The position numbers and the translations under genes are program-made. Positions 51,178 through 59,913 of a DNA stretch of 64,000 nt are shown piece by piece (position 1 is the first letter of the stretch; every line of letters begins with the position of its first letter). The notes beneath the pieces are model-generated. The model was not told where the DNA came from, ran no database searches, and was given only the letters and a program-made list of their open reading frames with translations. The DNA is from Firmicutes bacterium UBA7510 (GTDB lineage Bacteria; Bacillota; Clostridia; Tissierellales; Sedimentibacteraceae): positions 312,676 through 376,675 of the forward strand of contig DLNM01000035.1 in NCBI GenBank assembly GCA_002479485.1, given 5' to 3'.

Positions 51178-51253
51178 AGCGTGAATACATTCACGCTTGG
51201 AAAAATCAAAAAAACGATTTTTCATTTCAATTTATAATGCCACGAAGTGGCAT
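51178..51253. repeat. Palindromic module type A before the zinc metallopeptidase gene, with extra insert
   Basis: Stem 1 AGCGTGAA / TTCACGCT (51178-51197) and stem 2 ATGCCAC / GTGGCAT (51237-51253) are the same as before gmk. Between them lies a third stem GAAAAATC / GATTTTTC (51200-51223) absent from the other copies. The SD (AATGGAGGATAAAATG) follows. Confidence 0.85.
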
Positions 51254-51266
51254 AATGGAGGATAAA

Positions 51267-51959
51267 ATGTTTTGGTACTGGGATCCAACTTATATAATTT
51301 TAATACCAGCAATATTGTTATCAATATATGCACAATCAAAAATACAAAGTACTTACAATAGGTTTCAAAATGTAAGATCAATAAAAAATTTTACAGGATA
51401 TGAAGCAGCTCAAAAATTATTATTAAAAAATGGCATAAATGATGTGTCTATACAGGTGACTGGCGGAATGCTTACAGATCATTATGATCCTAGAAAAAAG
51501 GTTTTGAGATTATCAAATGATATATATTATGGAACAAGTGTTGCTTCTCTTGGAGTTGCAGCTCATGAGGTAGGCCATGCGATTCAACATGCAAAGGGTT
51601 ACATGCCGCTTCAAATTAGAAATCTTTTAGTACCAGTTGCTAGCTTTGGCTCTAAATTTTCTTGGATATTACTATTTCTTGGCTTAATTGTCGGCAATGA
51701 AACATTTGTAACTTTTGGAATATACTTGTTTACAGGAATAGTATTATTTCAAATTGTTACTTTGCCAGTAGAATTTAATGCTAGCAGTCGTGCTGTATAT
51801 GAGTTAGCTGAAACTGGAATAATTATTGATGAAGAAAAAACATCTGTTAAGAAAGTTTTAAATGCTGCCGCTTTAACATATGTTGCCGCTGCACTTATGT
51901 CGGTTCTACAGCTTCTTAGATTGTTAGTTTTAACAGGCAGATTTAGAGATAGAGATTAA
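51267..51959 (+). CDS. Membrane zinc metallopeptidase (YugP-like)
   Basis: A 230-residue membrane protein with an HExxH zinc motif: HEVGH at 100-104 within GVAAHEVGHAIQHAKGYMPLQIR. Hydrophobic segments lie near 8-22, 122-165 and at the C terminus. The family is wide in Firmicutes and thought to act on membrane proteins, without an assigned substrate. Start 51267 follows TGGAGGA; the frame from 51237 begins inside the palindrome. Confidence 0.88.
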   Translation: MFWYWDPTYIILIPAILLSIYAQSKIQSTYNRFQNVRSIKNFTGYEAAQKLLLKNGINDVSIQVTGGMLTDHYDPRKKVLRLSNDIYYGTSVASLGVAAHEVGHAIQHAKGYMPLQIRNLLVPVASFGSKFSWILLFLGLIVGNETFVTFGIYLFTGIVLFQIVTLPVEFNASSRAVYELAETGIIIDEEKTSVKKVLNAAALTYVAAALMSVLQLLRLLVLTGRFRDRD

Positions 51960-51993
51960 AAAGTAATATTTGATAAAATAAGTAGGTGATTTT

Positions 51994-53346
51994 TTGAGTG
52001 ATAGCTATAGAATAGTTACTATTGATTCTTTAAAAAAGATTCATCAAAATAACTCATATTCAAATATAGTTATAAATAATGATATAAAGCAATTAGATGA
52101 AAATTTTCATAATATGTATAGAAAATCAGTTCTTGGTGTTATAGAAAATATTTATTTTTTAGATTATGTAATAAATAAGTTTTCTTCTACTAAGACAAAA
52201 AAGTTACAAACTGAAATACTTATAACATTAAGACTTGCAATATACCAAATATTTTTTCTTGAAAATTCTAAGGAATTTGTCATAGTAAATGAAAGTGTAG
52301 AATATATAAAGAAAAAATTAAATATAAAAGCATCTAAGTTTGTAAATGCAATACTTAGAAATATATTAAGAAATAAAGAGCAAATTTTAACAGATATAGA
52401 AAAGCTAGATAGCGTGAACACGCGTATAGAATATTTGTCTATCAAATATTCTTATCCAAATTGGTTAATTAAAAACTTTATAAACCAATTCGGCGAGGAT
52501 AAAGTTGAAGAAGTTTTAATAAAAAATAATGAAGAGGCTAAATTAAATATAAGAATAAACACTACTAAAATAAGTAGGGACGAGCTAAGAAACAAATTAG
52601 AGAAAAAAGGTATAAAGTGTATAGATTGTAATATAGCTCAAAAAGGTATGATATTGGAAAATATTGTGAATTTAGAAAAGCTTGATGAATATAAAGATGG
52701 TTTATTCTCTATACAGAGTGAGAGCTCTATGCTTGTAGGACAAATTTTAAATCCAAAAGAAAATTCGTTAATAATTGATGTTTGTGCCGCTCCAGGCGGA
52801 AAAACAATGGATGTGGCTGAAAGGCTAAACAATACTGGAAAGGTTATATCAAGGGATTTATATGAGCATAAGGTAAAACTAATAAAAAATGATATAAAAC
52901 GTTTAGAATTGAAAAATGTAAGTGCAGAAGTTTTTGATGCTTCATCATTTGATAGTAATTTAGAAAATAAAGCTGATTATTGTATAGTTGATGTACCTTG
53001 TTCAGGTCTTGGTATAATAAGACGAAAGCCTGAAATAAAATTTAATCGCCAAGAAATTGATAGCAGTAATTTGTTTGATATACAATATAAAATATTAGTA
53101 AACGCTTCAAAATACTTAAAGGTAAATGGTGAATTAGTTTATTCAACCTGTACTACCGATAAGAAGGAAAATATAGATGTTATAAATTATTTTGTTAAGC
53201 ATAATCAAAATTTTAAGCTAGTAGATATAACAGATGAAACAAACAATATATTTAACACGTCTAAAGATGGATACATTGAGATTTTTCCTCATCTACATGA
53301 CATGGATGGTTTTTTTGTTGCTAAATTTAGAAAAACTATGTTATAA
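51994..53346 (+). CDS. rsmB: 16S rRNA (cytosine-967-C5)-methyltransferase
   Basis: A 450-residue enzyme that makes m5C967 in 16S rRNA. The N-terminal NusB-like RNA-binding domain spans 1-145. SAM motif I is IDVCAAPGGKT (about 259-269). The catalytic cysteines are in VPCSGLG and YSTCTT. The TTG start follows TAGGTGAT. It is the seventh gene of the conserved order and precedes rlmN. Confidence 0.95.
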   Translation: MSDSYRIVTIDSLKKIHQNNSYSNIVINNDIKQLDENFHNMYRKSVLGVIENIYFLDYVINKFSSTKTKKLQTEILITLRLAIYQIFFLENSKEFVIVNESVEYIKKKLNIKASKFVNAILRNILRNKEQILTDIEKLDSVNTRIEYLSIKYSYPNWLIKNFINQFGEDKVEEVLIKNNEEAKLNIRINTTKISRDELRNKLEKKGIKCIDCNIAQKGMILENIVNLEKLDEYKDGLFSIQSESSMLVGQILNPKENSLIIDVCAAPGGKTMDVAERLNNTGKVISRDLYEHKVKLIKNDIKRLELKNVSAEVFDASSFDSNLENKADYCIVDVPCSGLGIIRRKPEIKFNRQEIDSSNLFDIQYKILVNASKYLKVNGELVYSTCTTDKKENIDVINYFVKHNQNFKLVDITDETNNIFNTSKDGYIEIFPHLHDMDGFFVAKFRKTML

Positions 53347-53370
53347 TATCAAATGACTAAATGGCTTAAT

Positions 53371-53493
53371 CATAGTTTGAGACTATGTGAAGCTTGAGGC
53401 TATGATATTTTTAATGATTCCAAACGTAGTTTGAGGCTATGAAAAATATCTCGACTCCATGCACAAGACATTCTTGTGCATATAATTGCATGG
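53371..53493. repeat. Hairpin-rich intergenic block before rlmN, including palindromic module type B copy 2
   Basis: CATAG/CTATG (53371-53387), GATATTTTT/AAAAATATC (53404-53450) and TGCACAAGA/TCTTGTGCA (53460-53480) are successive stems; CCATGC/GCATGG (53457 and 53488) encloses the last. The type B order CCATGCACAA, TTCTTGTG, GCATGG, TATAT, ATG is shared with 3569-3624. A sequence like AGTTTGAGRCTATG is repeated at 53374 and 53429. Confidence 0.75.
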
Positions 53494-53501
53494 AGGTATA
53501 T

Positions 53502-54539
53502 ATGATAAAAATTGATAATTTAACATTGGAAGAACTGCATGAACAAATAATAGCAATTAATGAGCCTTCTTATAAAGCTAAGCAGGTATATGAGTGGATT
53601 CACCAAAAAAATATTACAAGCTTTGATGATATGACTAATATAGCTAAAAAAACGAGAGAGGTTTTAAAAAATACTTTTGAATTTACAAATATTAGCATAT
53701 TGGAGAGATTTGATTCAAAGCAGGATGAAACAAAAAAGTATTTGCTTTTATTAGAAGATAATAACATTGTAGAAACAGTATTTTTAAAATATAAGTATGG
53801 GAACACATTATGTATTTCATCTCAAGTTGGATGTAAAATGGGATGTGTTTTTTGTGCATCCACAAAAAAAGGCTTTATTAGAAATTTAACTGTAGCAGAA
53901 ATGTTGAATCAAATATACCTAGTACAAAAAAATACTGGTGAAAAAATAAGTAATATAGTTATTATGGGAACTGGTGAACCATTAGAAAATTATGATAATT
54001 TATTAAAGTTTTTTAATATAATAAATGATGAAAATGGACAAAACATCAGCCTAAGAAAAATAACTATGTCGACATGTGGAGTTGTACCTAAAATATACGA
54101 ATTAGCAGATTTGGATTTGCAGATTACACTTGCAATTTCCCTGCATGTTGCAAATCAGAAAAAAAGAGAAGAAATGTTACCAATTGCGAGAAAATATAAT
54201 CTTGACGAGTTAAAAAGAGCATGCGAATATTATATTAATAAGACAAATAAAAGGATAACTTTTGAATATATATTGATTAATGAAATTAATGATACTTATG
54301 AAGATGCAATGAATTTATGTAACTATTTAAAGGGTATGTTATGTAACATAAATTTAATACCTTATAATTCTATAAAGGAAAGTAGTATAAGCTCATCTAC
54401 AGAAAATAATATCGAAAAATTTAAAAAGATTTTAACTGACAATGGTATGTATGCTACCATCAGAAGAGAATTAGGCAGTGATATTAATGCTGCATGTGGG
54501 CAACTAAGAAATGATTTTCTTGCAAAGCGAGGTGTATAG
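53502..54539 (+). CDS. rlmN: Dual-specificity RNA methyltransferase RlmN
   Basis: A 345-residue radical SAM enzyme that makes m2A2503 in 23S rRNA and m2A37 in some tRNAs. The cluster motif CKMGCVFC is at 111-118 and the methyl-carrying catalytic cysteine at 332 (AACGQL). It is RlmN rather than the resistance enzyme Cfr by its length and place in the operon; I cannot exclude partial Cfr activity. Start 53502 follows CATGGAGG in the type B palindromic module. Confidence 0.94.
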   Translation: MIKIDNLTLEELHEQIIAINEPSYKAKQVYEWIHQKNITSFDDMTNIAKKTREVLKNTFEFTNISILERFDSKQDETKKYLLLLEDNNIVETVFLKYKYGNTLCISSQVGCKMGCVFCASTKKGFIRNLTVAEMLNQIYLVQKNTGEKISNIVIMGTGEPLENYDNLLKFFNIINDENGQNISLRKITMSTCGVVPKIYELADLDLQITLAISLHVANQKKREEMLPIARKYNLDELKRACEYYINKTNKRITFEYILINEINDTYEDAMNLCNYLKGMLCNINLIPYNSIKESSISSSTENNIEKFKKILTDNGMYATIRRELGSDINAACGQLRNDFLAKRGV

Positions 54540-54581
54540 CGTGAAAAAAGACATTCACGCTATGATGCCACTATGTGGCAT
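54538..54581. repeat. Palindromic module type A before the phosphatase gene
   Basis: AGCGTGAA / TTCACGCT (54538-54561) then ATGCCAC / GTGGCAT (54565-54581) and AATGGGAGGATAATATG. The first base of stem 1 overlaps the rlmN stop codon. Third copy of the gmk-type element. Confidence 0.85.
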
Positions 54582-54595
54582 AATGGGAGGATAAT

Positions 54596-55345
54596 ATGAA
54601 ATCATATTATGGAACTAATAGTGGAAAGGTAAGAAATAATAATGAGGATAATTTAGTTGTATTTGAATCAGATAACTATTACCTTTGTGCGGTTGCTGAT
54701 GGTATGGGAGGTCATAAGGCCGGTGAAATCGCCAGCAATATTGCAGTAAATACTATTAAAAAATATTTCATTAGTGAAATTGAAAAAGGAAAAATTAAAG
54801 TACCGAAATTCATAATTGAAAGTGCAAATCTAGCAAATAAAACTGTATATGACCAAGCTATTAACAATGAAGAATTTAGTGGCATGGGTACGACTATTAC
54901 TATGTCAGTAATTGACAAAGATGAAAAAATAGCATATATTGGCAATGTTGGTGACAGCAGAACATATCTTATAAATGATAATTATATTAAGCAAATTACA
55001 GATGACCATACATTTGTACAGGAGCTTGTAAAAAAAGGTGAGATAACTAATGCTGAGGCTAGGAAACATTCTGAAAGGAATGTGATAACTAGAGCAATAG
55101 GCAGTGAAAGTGATATTGTGATAGATATTTTTGAAATTGAGCTTAAAGACAATGATAAACTATTGTTATGCTCAGATGGATTGACTAATCATATAACTGA
55201 TAATGACATGCTTTATTATGTAAGTAAATTTGGTATAAATTGTGTAGATATGCTAATAAATTTAGCAAACGAAAATGGTGGTACCGATAATATAACTGTG
55301 ATTATAATTGATACTGCAGATAGAGGTGAAATTAATGATAGGTAA
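54596..55345 (+). CDS. prpC: Stp1/PrpC family Ser/Thr protein phosphatase (PP2C)
   Basis: A 249-residue metal-dependent phosphatase that opposes PrkC. Metal and phosphate residues are in NEDN (18-21), ADGMGGH (35-41), GDSRTYL (near 120), SDGLTNHI (near 196) and GGTDNIT (near 231). The SD GGGAGGAT precedes the start. It overlaps prkC by 11 bases, the usual arrangement. Confidence 0.95.
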   Translation: MKSYYGTNSGKVRNNNEDNLVVFESDNYYLCAVADGMGGHKAGEIASNIAVNTIKKYFISEIEKGKIKVPKFIIESANLANKTVYDQAINNEEFSGMGTTITMSVIDKDEKIAYIGNVGDSRTYLINDNYIKQITDDHTFVQELVKKGEITNAEARKHSERNVITRAIGSESDIVIDIFEIELKDNDKLLLCSDGLTNHITDNDMLYYVSKFGINCVDMLINLANENGGTDNITVIIIDTADRGEINDR

Positions 55346-57527
55346 AGTTTTAGGAAATAGATATGAAATAGTTGAAAAGATAGGCGGAGGTGGTATGTCT
55401 GTTGTATACAAAGCCAAGTGCAGAGTATTAAACAGATATGTTGCTATAAAAATATTGAGAAACGAGTTAACATCAGATGCAGATTTCGTAGAAAAATTTA
55501 AACAAGAATCCTTATCAGCAGCTAGTTTAAATCATCCTAATATAGTTAATATTTATGATACTGGGATTGAAGATGATATATACTATATAGTTATGGAATA
55601 CATCAAAGGAGTCACGTTAAAGGACTATATAACACAAAAGGGTAACTTAAGCGAAGATGAGACTATAAAAATATCTTTACAAGTAGCTGAAGCTTTAAAA
55701 CATGCACATGCTAATAAAATAATACATCGTGACATAAAGCCTCACAACATTATAATAACTGACGAAGGTGTAGCTAAGGTTGCAGATTTTGGCATAGCAA
55801 AAGCCGCCAGTTCTTCAACTATAAACAATACATCTAATGTAATTGGTTCAGTGCACTATTTTTCACCAGAACAAGCAAGAGGTGGCTATGTTGATGAAAA
55901 ATCTGACATATATTCTTTAGGTGTTGTAATGTATGAAATGGTTACAGGAGTTGTACCGTTTGATGCTGATAATCATATATCAGTGGCTATGAAGCATATA
56001 CAAGATCAGGTTATTCCACCATCTCAAAAAATTAGTTACATTACTGTATCTAAAGGGCTTGAAGCTGTGATTTTAAAATGCTTAGAGAAGCACCAAAGCT
56101 ACAGATATCAAAATGTATCTGAACTATTGAAGGATTTATATTTATTGCAAAAAAATATAGCTCATGATGTTAAAATTAACAATAATTATCTTGATGATAT
56201 AGATTCCCCGACAATAATTATGCCTAAAATTAATTCTAAAATGCTTGATGATAATGATACAAATAGTGCTAACTCTGACAACAGTGTTAATGAAAATAAC
56301 AGTATTAATAATATTAACAGTGTTGGTTCCAATGACATGAATGAAAGCATAGATATTGGTGAAAGTGAAAATAGTAAGGCATTTGAAGATTTTTTTGCTA
56401 GCGATGAAATAGGTGATGAGAAAAAATCTACAAAAATAATTATAAGTGATAATGAAAAAGATATAAGTAAAAACAAGCAAAAGAAAAAGAAAAAGAAGGA
56501 TTTAATAAATTCTGATACCTTTAAAATAACATTTGCAGCTATTTTGTCAGCATTAGCAGTAGCAAGTTTAATAGGATTTTTTGTAATAAGGGCGATTTTA
56601 ATTGTTCCAGAGGTAGAAGTACCTAATTTGGTTGGAAAAACAGAGGAAGAAGCAAGAAAAATTGCAAAAGAAGTTGGTTTGTTATTTAGTGTTAAGGATA
56701 GGGCATATAACTCTGAATATGAAGAAGGAATAATATATTCTCAAAATGAAGATGAAGGTCAAAAGGTAAAAAAAGATTTTCCTTTAGAAGTGTTAATAAG
56801 TAAAGGTGCAAAAGAAGTTGAAGTTCCTAATTTAGCTGGTAAGTATAGTATTGAAGCGGCAACTACATTAAAGGACTTAGATTTAAAAGAAGGTGATATT
56901 ACTTCAGAATTTAATGACAGTGTACCTTCTGGAAAAGTTATTAGACAGTCTCCTGAGGCTGGTAAAATGGTTTCAATGAATACTGAGGTTAATTTTGTAC
57001 TAAGTAAAGGCCCAGAAGTTGTAAATACTACAGTTCCAACATTAGTTGGTTTGAGCTTAGAATCCGCTAAGGCTAAAATATTAGAGAAAAATTTAACTAT
57101 AGGTGAAATAAAATATGATTATAGTGATGAATATGATAAAAATCTTGTTATAAAGCAAACTCATACTCCAGGATCTGAGATTGAAGAATTTACGTATGTT
57201 GGCATAGTTGTAAGTTTAGGAAAAAAAGAAGTTACTGAGCCTAGTGATGGTAATAATGATAATAATAGCGGAAATAATAGCGGTGGCAACACAGAAGATG
57301 TTAAGTATTCGCAGATAAATGTTCCATTACCAAAGGATAAAGAAAAAGCAACTGTAGTTGTATACAAAATTATTGAATCAGGAAGTGAAGTTGTTTTTGA
57401 ACAAGAAATTACTAAAAAAGACAATGAGGAAAGTATTTTAGTTACAGTATCTGGTGTAGGAACTCAGTATTTTGAAGTTTTCGTTGATGGAGAATCATTA
57501 GGTAAAATAGAAGTTAAATTTAATTAG
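55335..57527 (+). CDS. prkC: PASTA-domain Ser/Thr protein kinase
   Basis: A 730-residue Hanks-type kinase. The cytoplasmic kinase domain (about 8-275) has GGGGMSVVYK, VAIKIL (Lys), HRDIKPHNI and DFG. An N/S/D-rich linker (about 305-370) and a lysine tract precede the membrane helix at about 398-422. Outside are three PASTA domains (about 425-635) that bind muropeptides or lipid II. A final 70-residue part after a SGNNSGGN linker looks like a separate beta domain. Start 55335 follows GAGGTGA. It signals cell-wall state. Confidence 0.95.
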   Translation: MIGKVLGNRYEIVEKIGGGGMSVVYKAKCRVLNRYVAIKILRNELTSDADFVEKFKQESLSAASLNHPNIVNIYDTGIEDDIYYIVMEYIKGVTLKDYITQKGNLSEDETIKISLQVAEALKHAHANKIIHRDIKPHNIIITDEGVAKVADFGIAKAASSSTINNTSNVIGSVHYFSPEQARGGYVDEKSDIYSLGVVMYEMVTGVVPFDADNHISVAMKHIQDQVIPPSQKISYITVSKGLEAVILKCLEKHQSYRYQNVSELLKDLYLLQKNIAHDVKINNNYLDDIDSPTIIMPKINSKMLDDNDTNSANSDNSVNENNSINNINSVGSNDMNESIDIGESENSKAFEDFFASDEIGDEKKSTKIIISDNEKDISKNKQKKKKKKDLINSDTFKITFAAILSALAVASLIGFFVIRAILIVPEVEVPNLVGKTEEEARKIAKEVGLLFSVKDRAYNSEYEEGIIYSQNEDEGQKVKKDFPLEVLISKGAKEVEVPNLAGKYSIEAATTLKDLDLKEGDITSEFNDSVPSGKVIRQSPEAGKMVSMNTEVNFVLSKGPEVVNTTVPTLVGLSLESAKAKILEKNLTIGEIKYDYSDEYDKNLVIKQTHTPGSEIEEFTYVGIVVSLGKKEVTEPSDGNNDNNSGNNSGGNTEDVKYSQINVPLPKDKEKATVVVYKIIESGSEVVFEQEITKKDNEESILVTVSGVGTQYFEVFVDGESLGKIEVKFN

Positions 57528-57541
57528 AAGGGAAATTATAT

Positions 57542-57576
57542 AATTTTAAACTGCCTTAGATAGGCAGTTTAAAATT
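57542..57576. repeat. 15-bp hairpin between the SD and the start codon of rsgA
   Basis: AATTTTAAACTGCCT and its exact complement (57542-57556 and 57562-57576) have a 5-base loop. GAAGGGAA (57527-57534) lies before it and the ATG of rsgA (57582) after it. No other SD exists, so the hairpin must be looped out for normal initiation. There is no T run for a terminator. Confidence 0.85.
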
Positions 57577-57581
57577 GTTAT

Positions 57582-58478
57582 ATGATGAATAACAATTTTA
57601 TGATACAAGGTATAATTATTAAAGGTGTTGGCGGAAATTACTATGTTGATACTGATGGTGGAATAATTGAATGTAGAGCTAGAGGTTTATTTAGAAATCA
57701 AAACATAAAACCTCTTGTTGGAGATTATGTGTTGATTAGACTAACTGAAGAAGACAATAGATGCGGTTACATTGAAAAAATTCAGGAAAGAAAAAACGAA
57801 ATGAAAAGACCTCCAGTATCAAATATAGATCAAATTATTATTGTGTTTGCAGTTAAAAATCCTGAGCCTAGCTTTTTATTATTGGATAAGCTTTTAATTG
57901 CATCTGAGATAAATAATTTAAACCCAATAATATGTTTTAATAAGGTTGATCTTGTTGATGAAAATTGTATATCAAAATATAAAGGAATTTATAAAAATAC
58001 TGGCTATAAAATGATATTTACTTCTATGTATAATAGTGACCTTTTAAATGAATTTGAAGATATTCTAAAAGACAAGGTTACCTTGTTTTCAGGACCATCT
58101 GGAGTTGGTAAATCTTCATTGATGAATACAATTGATAATGGCTTTGAGCTAAAAACTGGAGAAATTAGTGATAAACTAAAAAGAGGTAAGCACACTACTC
58201 GCCATGCTGAAATATATAAGCTAGGCTTTGGTGGTTTTGTTGTAGATACACCAGGCTTTAGTTCTTTTGATATAAATGAGATTGAATTTGATGAATTAAC
58301 AGACTTTTATCCTGAAATTAAAAAATATAGTGATAATTGTAGATTTAGTAACTGTATTCATAATAAAGAGCCTAATTGCGGAGTTAAAAAAGCAGTTGAG
58401 GATGAGCAAATTAGCGATATTAGATATAATAATTATATTAAATTACTAGAAGAGATAAAAAGTAATAAACCTTACTAA
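57582..58478 (+). CDS. rsgA: Ribosome small-subunit-dependent GTPase RsgA
   Basis: A 298-residue circularly permuted GTPase that helps mature 30S subunits. An OB-fold N domain spans 1-75, then the permuted GTPase with FNKVDL (about 122-127) before GPSGVGKSSLMN (about 171-182) and DTPGF, and a C-terminal zinc domain (CRFSNCIHNKEPNC) with Cys/His ligands. The start is uncertain (ATG 57582 or 57585) because the only SD lies before a strong hairpin. rpe follows. Confidence 0.94.
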   Translation: MMNNNFMIQGIIIKGVGGNYYVDTDGGIIECRARGLFRNQNIKPLVGDYVLIRLTEEDNRCGYIEKIQERKNEMKRPPVSNIDQIIIVFAVKNPEPSFLLLDKLLIASEINNLNPIICFNKVDLVDENCISKYKGIYKNTGYKMIFTSMYNSDLLNEFEDILKDKVTLFSGPSGVGKSSLMNTIDNGFELKTGEISDKLKRGKHTTRHAEIYKLGFGGFVVDTPGFSSFDINEIEFDELTDFYPEIKKYSDNCRFSNCIHNKEPNCGVKKAVEDEQISDIRYNNYIKLLEEIKSNKPY

Positions 58479-58498
58479 ATTCTAAAGGAGGATTTTTT

Positions 58499-59158
58499 GT
58501 GAATAAATTGTCACCTTCTATTCTGTCAGCTGACTTTTCACAGCTTAAAGAAGATATAAAAAAAATTGAAATAGGTGGAGCAGATTATGTACATATAGAT
58601 GTTATGGATGGAGGATTCGTACCTAATATAACACTTGGACCACCGGTAATAAAATCAATTAGGAAAATTACAAATATGGTTTTTGATGTTCATTTAATGA
58701 TAAACAATCCAGATTTCTTTATAGAAGACTTCTATAATTCAGGTGCTGATATTATTACTGTACATCAAGAGGCTTGTATTCATTTACATAGAACTATACA
58801 AAAAATTAAATCATTTGGTATAAAGGCAGGAGTTGCCTTAAATCCTGCTACGCCAGTATCTATGATTAAGGATATAATAGAAGATGTAGATATGGTACTT
58901 CTTATGTCTGTAAATCCAGGATTCGGTGGACAAAGCCTTATATATAATGTAAAAGAAAAATTCTTAGATTTAAAAGAATTAATGTATAAAAAGAATATTG
59001 TTAAAGATATACAAATAGATGGTGGAGTTACACTAGATAATCTAAAGGAAGTTTTAGATTGGGGTGCCAATGTTATAGTTGCAGGATCTGCAATCTATAA
59101 TACAGAAGATGTTGTAAAAAGAACTAATGAGTTTAAAAAAATAATGCAAGGAATTTAA
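58499..59158 (+). CDS. rpe: Ribulose-phosphate 3-epimerase
   Basis: A 219-residue TIM-barrel enzyme of the pentose-phosphate pathway. LSPSILSADFSQLKEDI (4-20), HIDVMDGGFVPNITLGPP (about 33-50), HLMI, MSVNPGFGGQ (about 141-150) and IDGGVT (about 177-182) are the catalytic and metal-binding blocks. The GTG start lies after AAAGGAGGA. Its neighbours rsgA and thiN match the Bacillus order. Confidence 0.97.
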   Translation: MNKLSPSILSADFSQLKEDIKKIEIGGADYVHIDVMDGGFVPNITLGPPVIKSIRKITNMVFDVHLMINNPDFFIEDFYNSGADIITVHQEACIHLHRTIQKIKSFGIKAGVALNPATPVSMIKDIIEDVDMVLLMSVNPGFGGQSLIYNVKEKFLDLKELMYKKNIVKDIQIDGGVTLDNLKEVLDWGANVIVAGSAIYNTEDVVKRTNEFKKIMQGI

Positions 59159-59162
59159 TGAA

Positions 59163-59792
59163 ATGAAAGCTATAATAATAGCAAGTGGCAAAAGTATAAA
59201 CAAAGAAATATTCAATGATATATATGCAGAAAATGATTTTATAATATGTGCTGACGGAGGATTAAATTACTTAGATAGTTTAAGTATGACACCTAATTTA
59301 ATAGTCGGTGATTTTGATTCTGTTGATAAAAGTTTATTAGTTAAATATAACAATGTTAAAATACGGAAATTCTTACCGGAAAAGGACTTTACTGATACTG
59401 AAATAGCTGTAGAAGAAGCAATAAGTAGCGGTTATAAAGAAATAGTTATATTTGGAGCAACAGGAACAAGACTTGACCATACTATGGCTAATATAATGCT
59501 CATTGAAAGATACATAGAACTTAATATAGACATTAAAATAATAGATGATAATAACTATATTCAAATACTTAATAAAAATATTATTTTAGATAAAAAGGAA
59601 GGTTATTATTTATCAATTATCCCAATAACCGATTATGTTGAAGGTATAACACTGAGGGGTTTAAAATATCCTCTAAATAATGTAAAAGTTAAAAGGGGTT
59701 CAACCTTATGCATAAGCAACGAAGTAATTGATGCAAATGCTGAAATACTAATAACAAGCGGTGTTGGATTATTATTTTTATCAAGAGATTAA
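59163..59792 (+). CDS. thiN: Thiamine pyrophosphokinase
   Basis: A 209-residue enzyme making thiamine diphosphate from thiamine. ADGGLNYLDSLSMTPNLIVGDFDSVD (about 33-58) and KDFTDTEIAVEEA (about 77-89) are the catalytic aspartate blocks, and GATGTRLDHTMANI (near 102-115) is the substrate region. The SD AAGGAA precedes. It ends the housekeeping operon; four palindromes follow. Confidence 0.96.
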   Translation: MKAIIIASGKSINKEIFNDIYAENDFIICADGGLNYLDSLSMTPNLIVGDFDSVDKSLLVKYNNVKIRKFLPEKDFTDTEIAVEEAISSGYKEIVIFGATGTRLDHTMANIMLIERYIELNIDIKIIDDNNYIQILNKNIILDKKEGYYLSIIPITDYVEGITLRGLKYPLNNVKVKRGSTLCISNEVIDANAEILITSGVGLLFLSRD

Positions 59793-59795
59793 AGA

Positions 59796-59898
59796 GTGAA
59801 GAAAAAACACTCTTCACCCTATGGAAGAATCAAAAAACGATTCTTCAAGTGTAAAATTTGTTTTACACTAAAATTATTGTGACGCCGTAAAACTGCGT
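59796..59898. repeat. Array of four hairpins after thiN
   Basis: GTGAAGA / TCTTCAC (59796-59817), GAAGAATC / GATTCTTC (59824-59846), AGTGTAAAA / TTTTACACT (59848-59869) and a decayed ACGCCG..GCGT (59882-59898) follow each other, then the SD CGGAGGGG. The second resembles GAAAAATC / GATTTTTC of the 51178 copy, and the last resembles the module at 43954. Confidence 0.7.
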
Positions 59899-59913
59899 AA
59901 CGGAGGGGAAAAT

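Noticed and set aside
53502..54539. Resistance methyltransferase Cfr
   Set aside because: The gene is in the normal rlmN place of the housekeeping operon and has the length and cysteine layout of RlmN.
46529..59898. CRISPR array
   Set aside because: The repeated palindromes are few, far apart and without regular spacers or cas genes.
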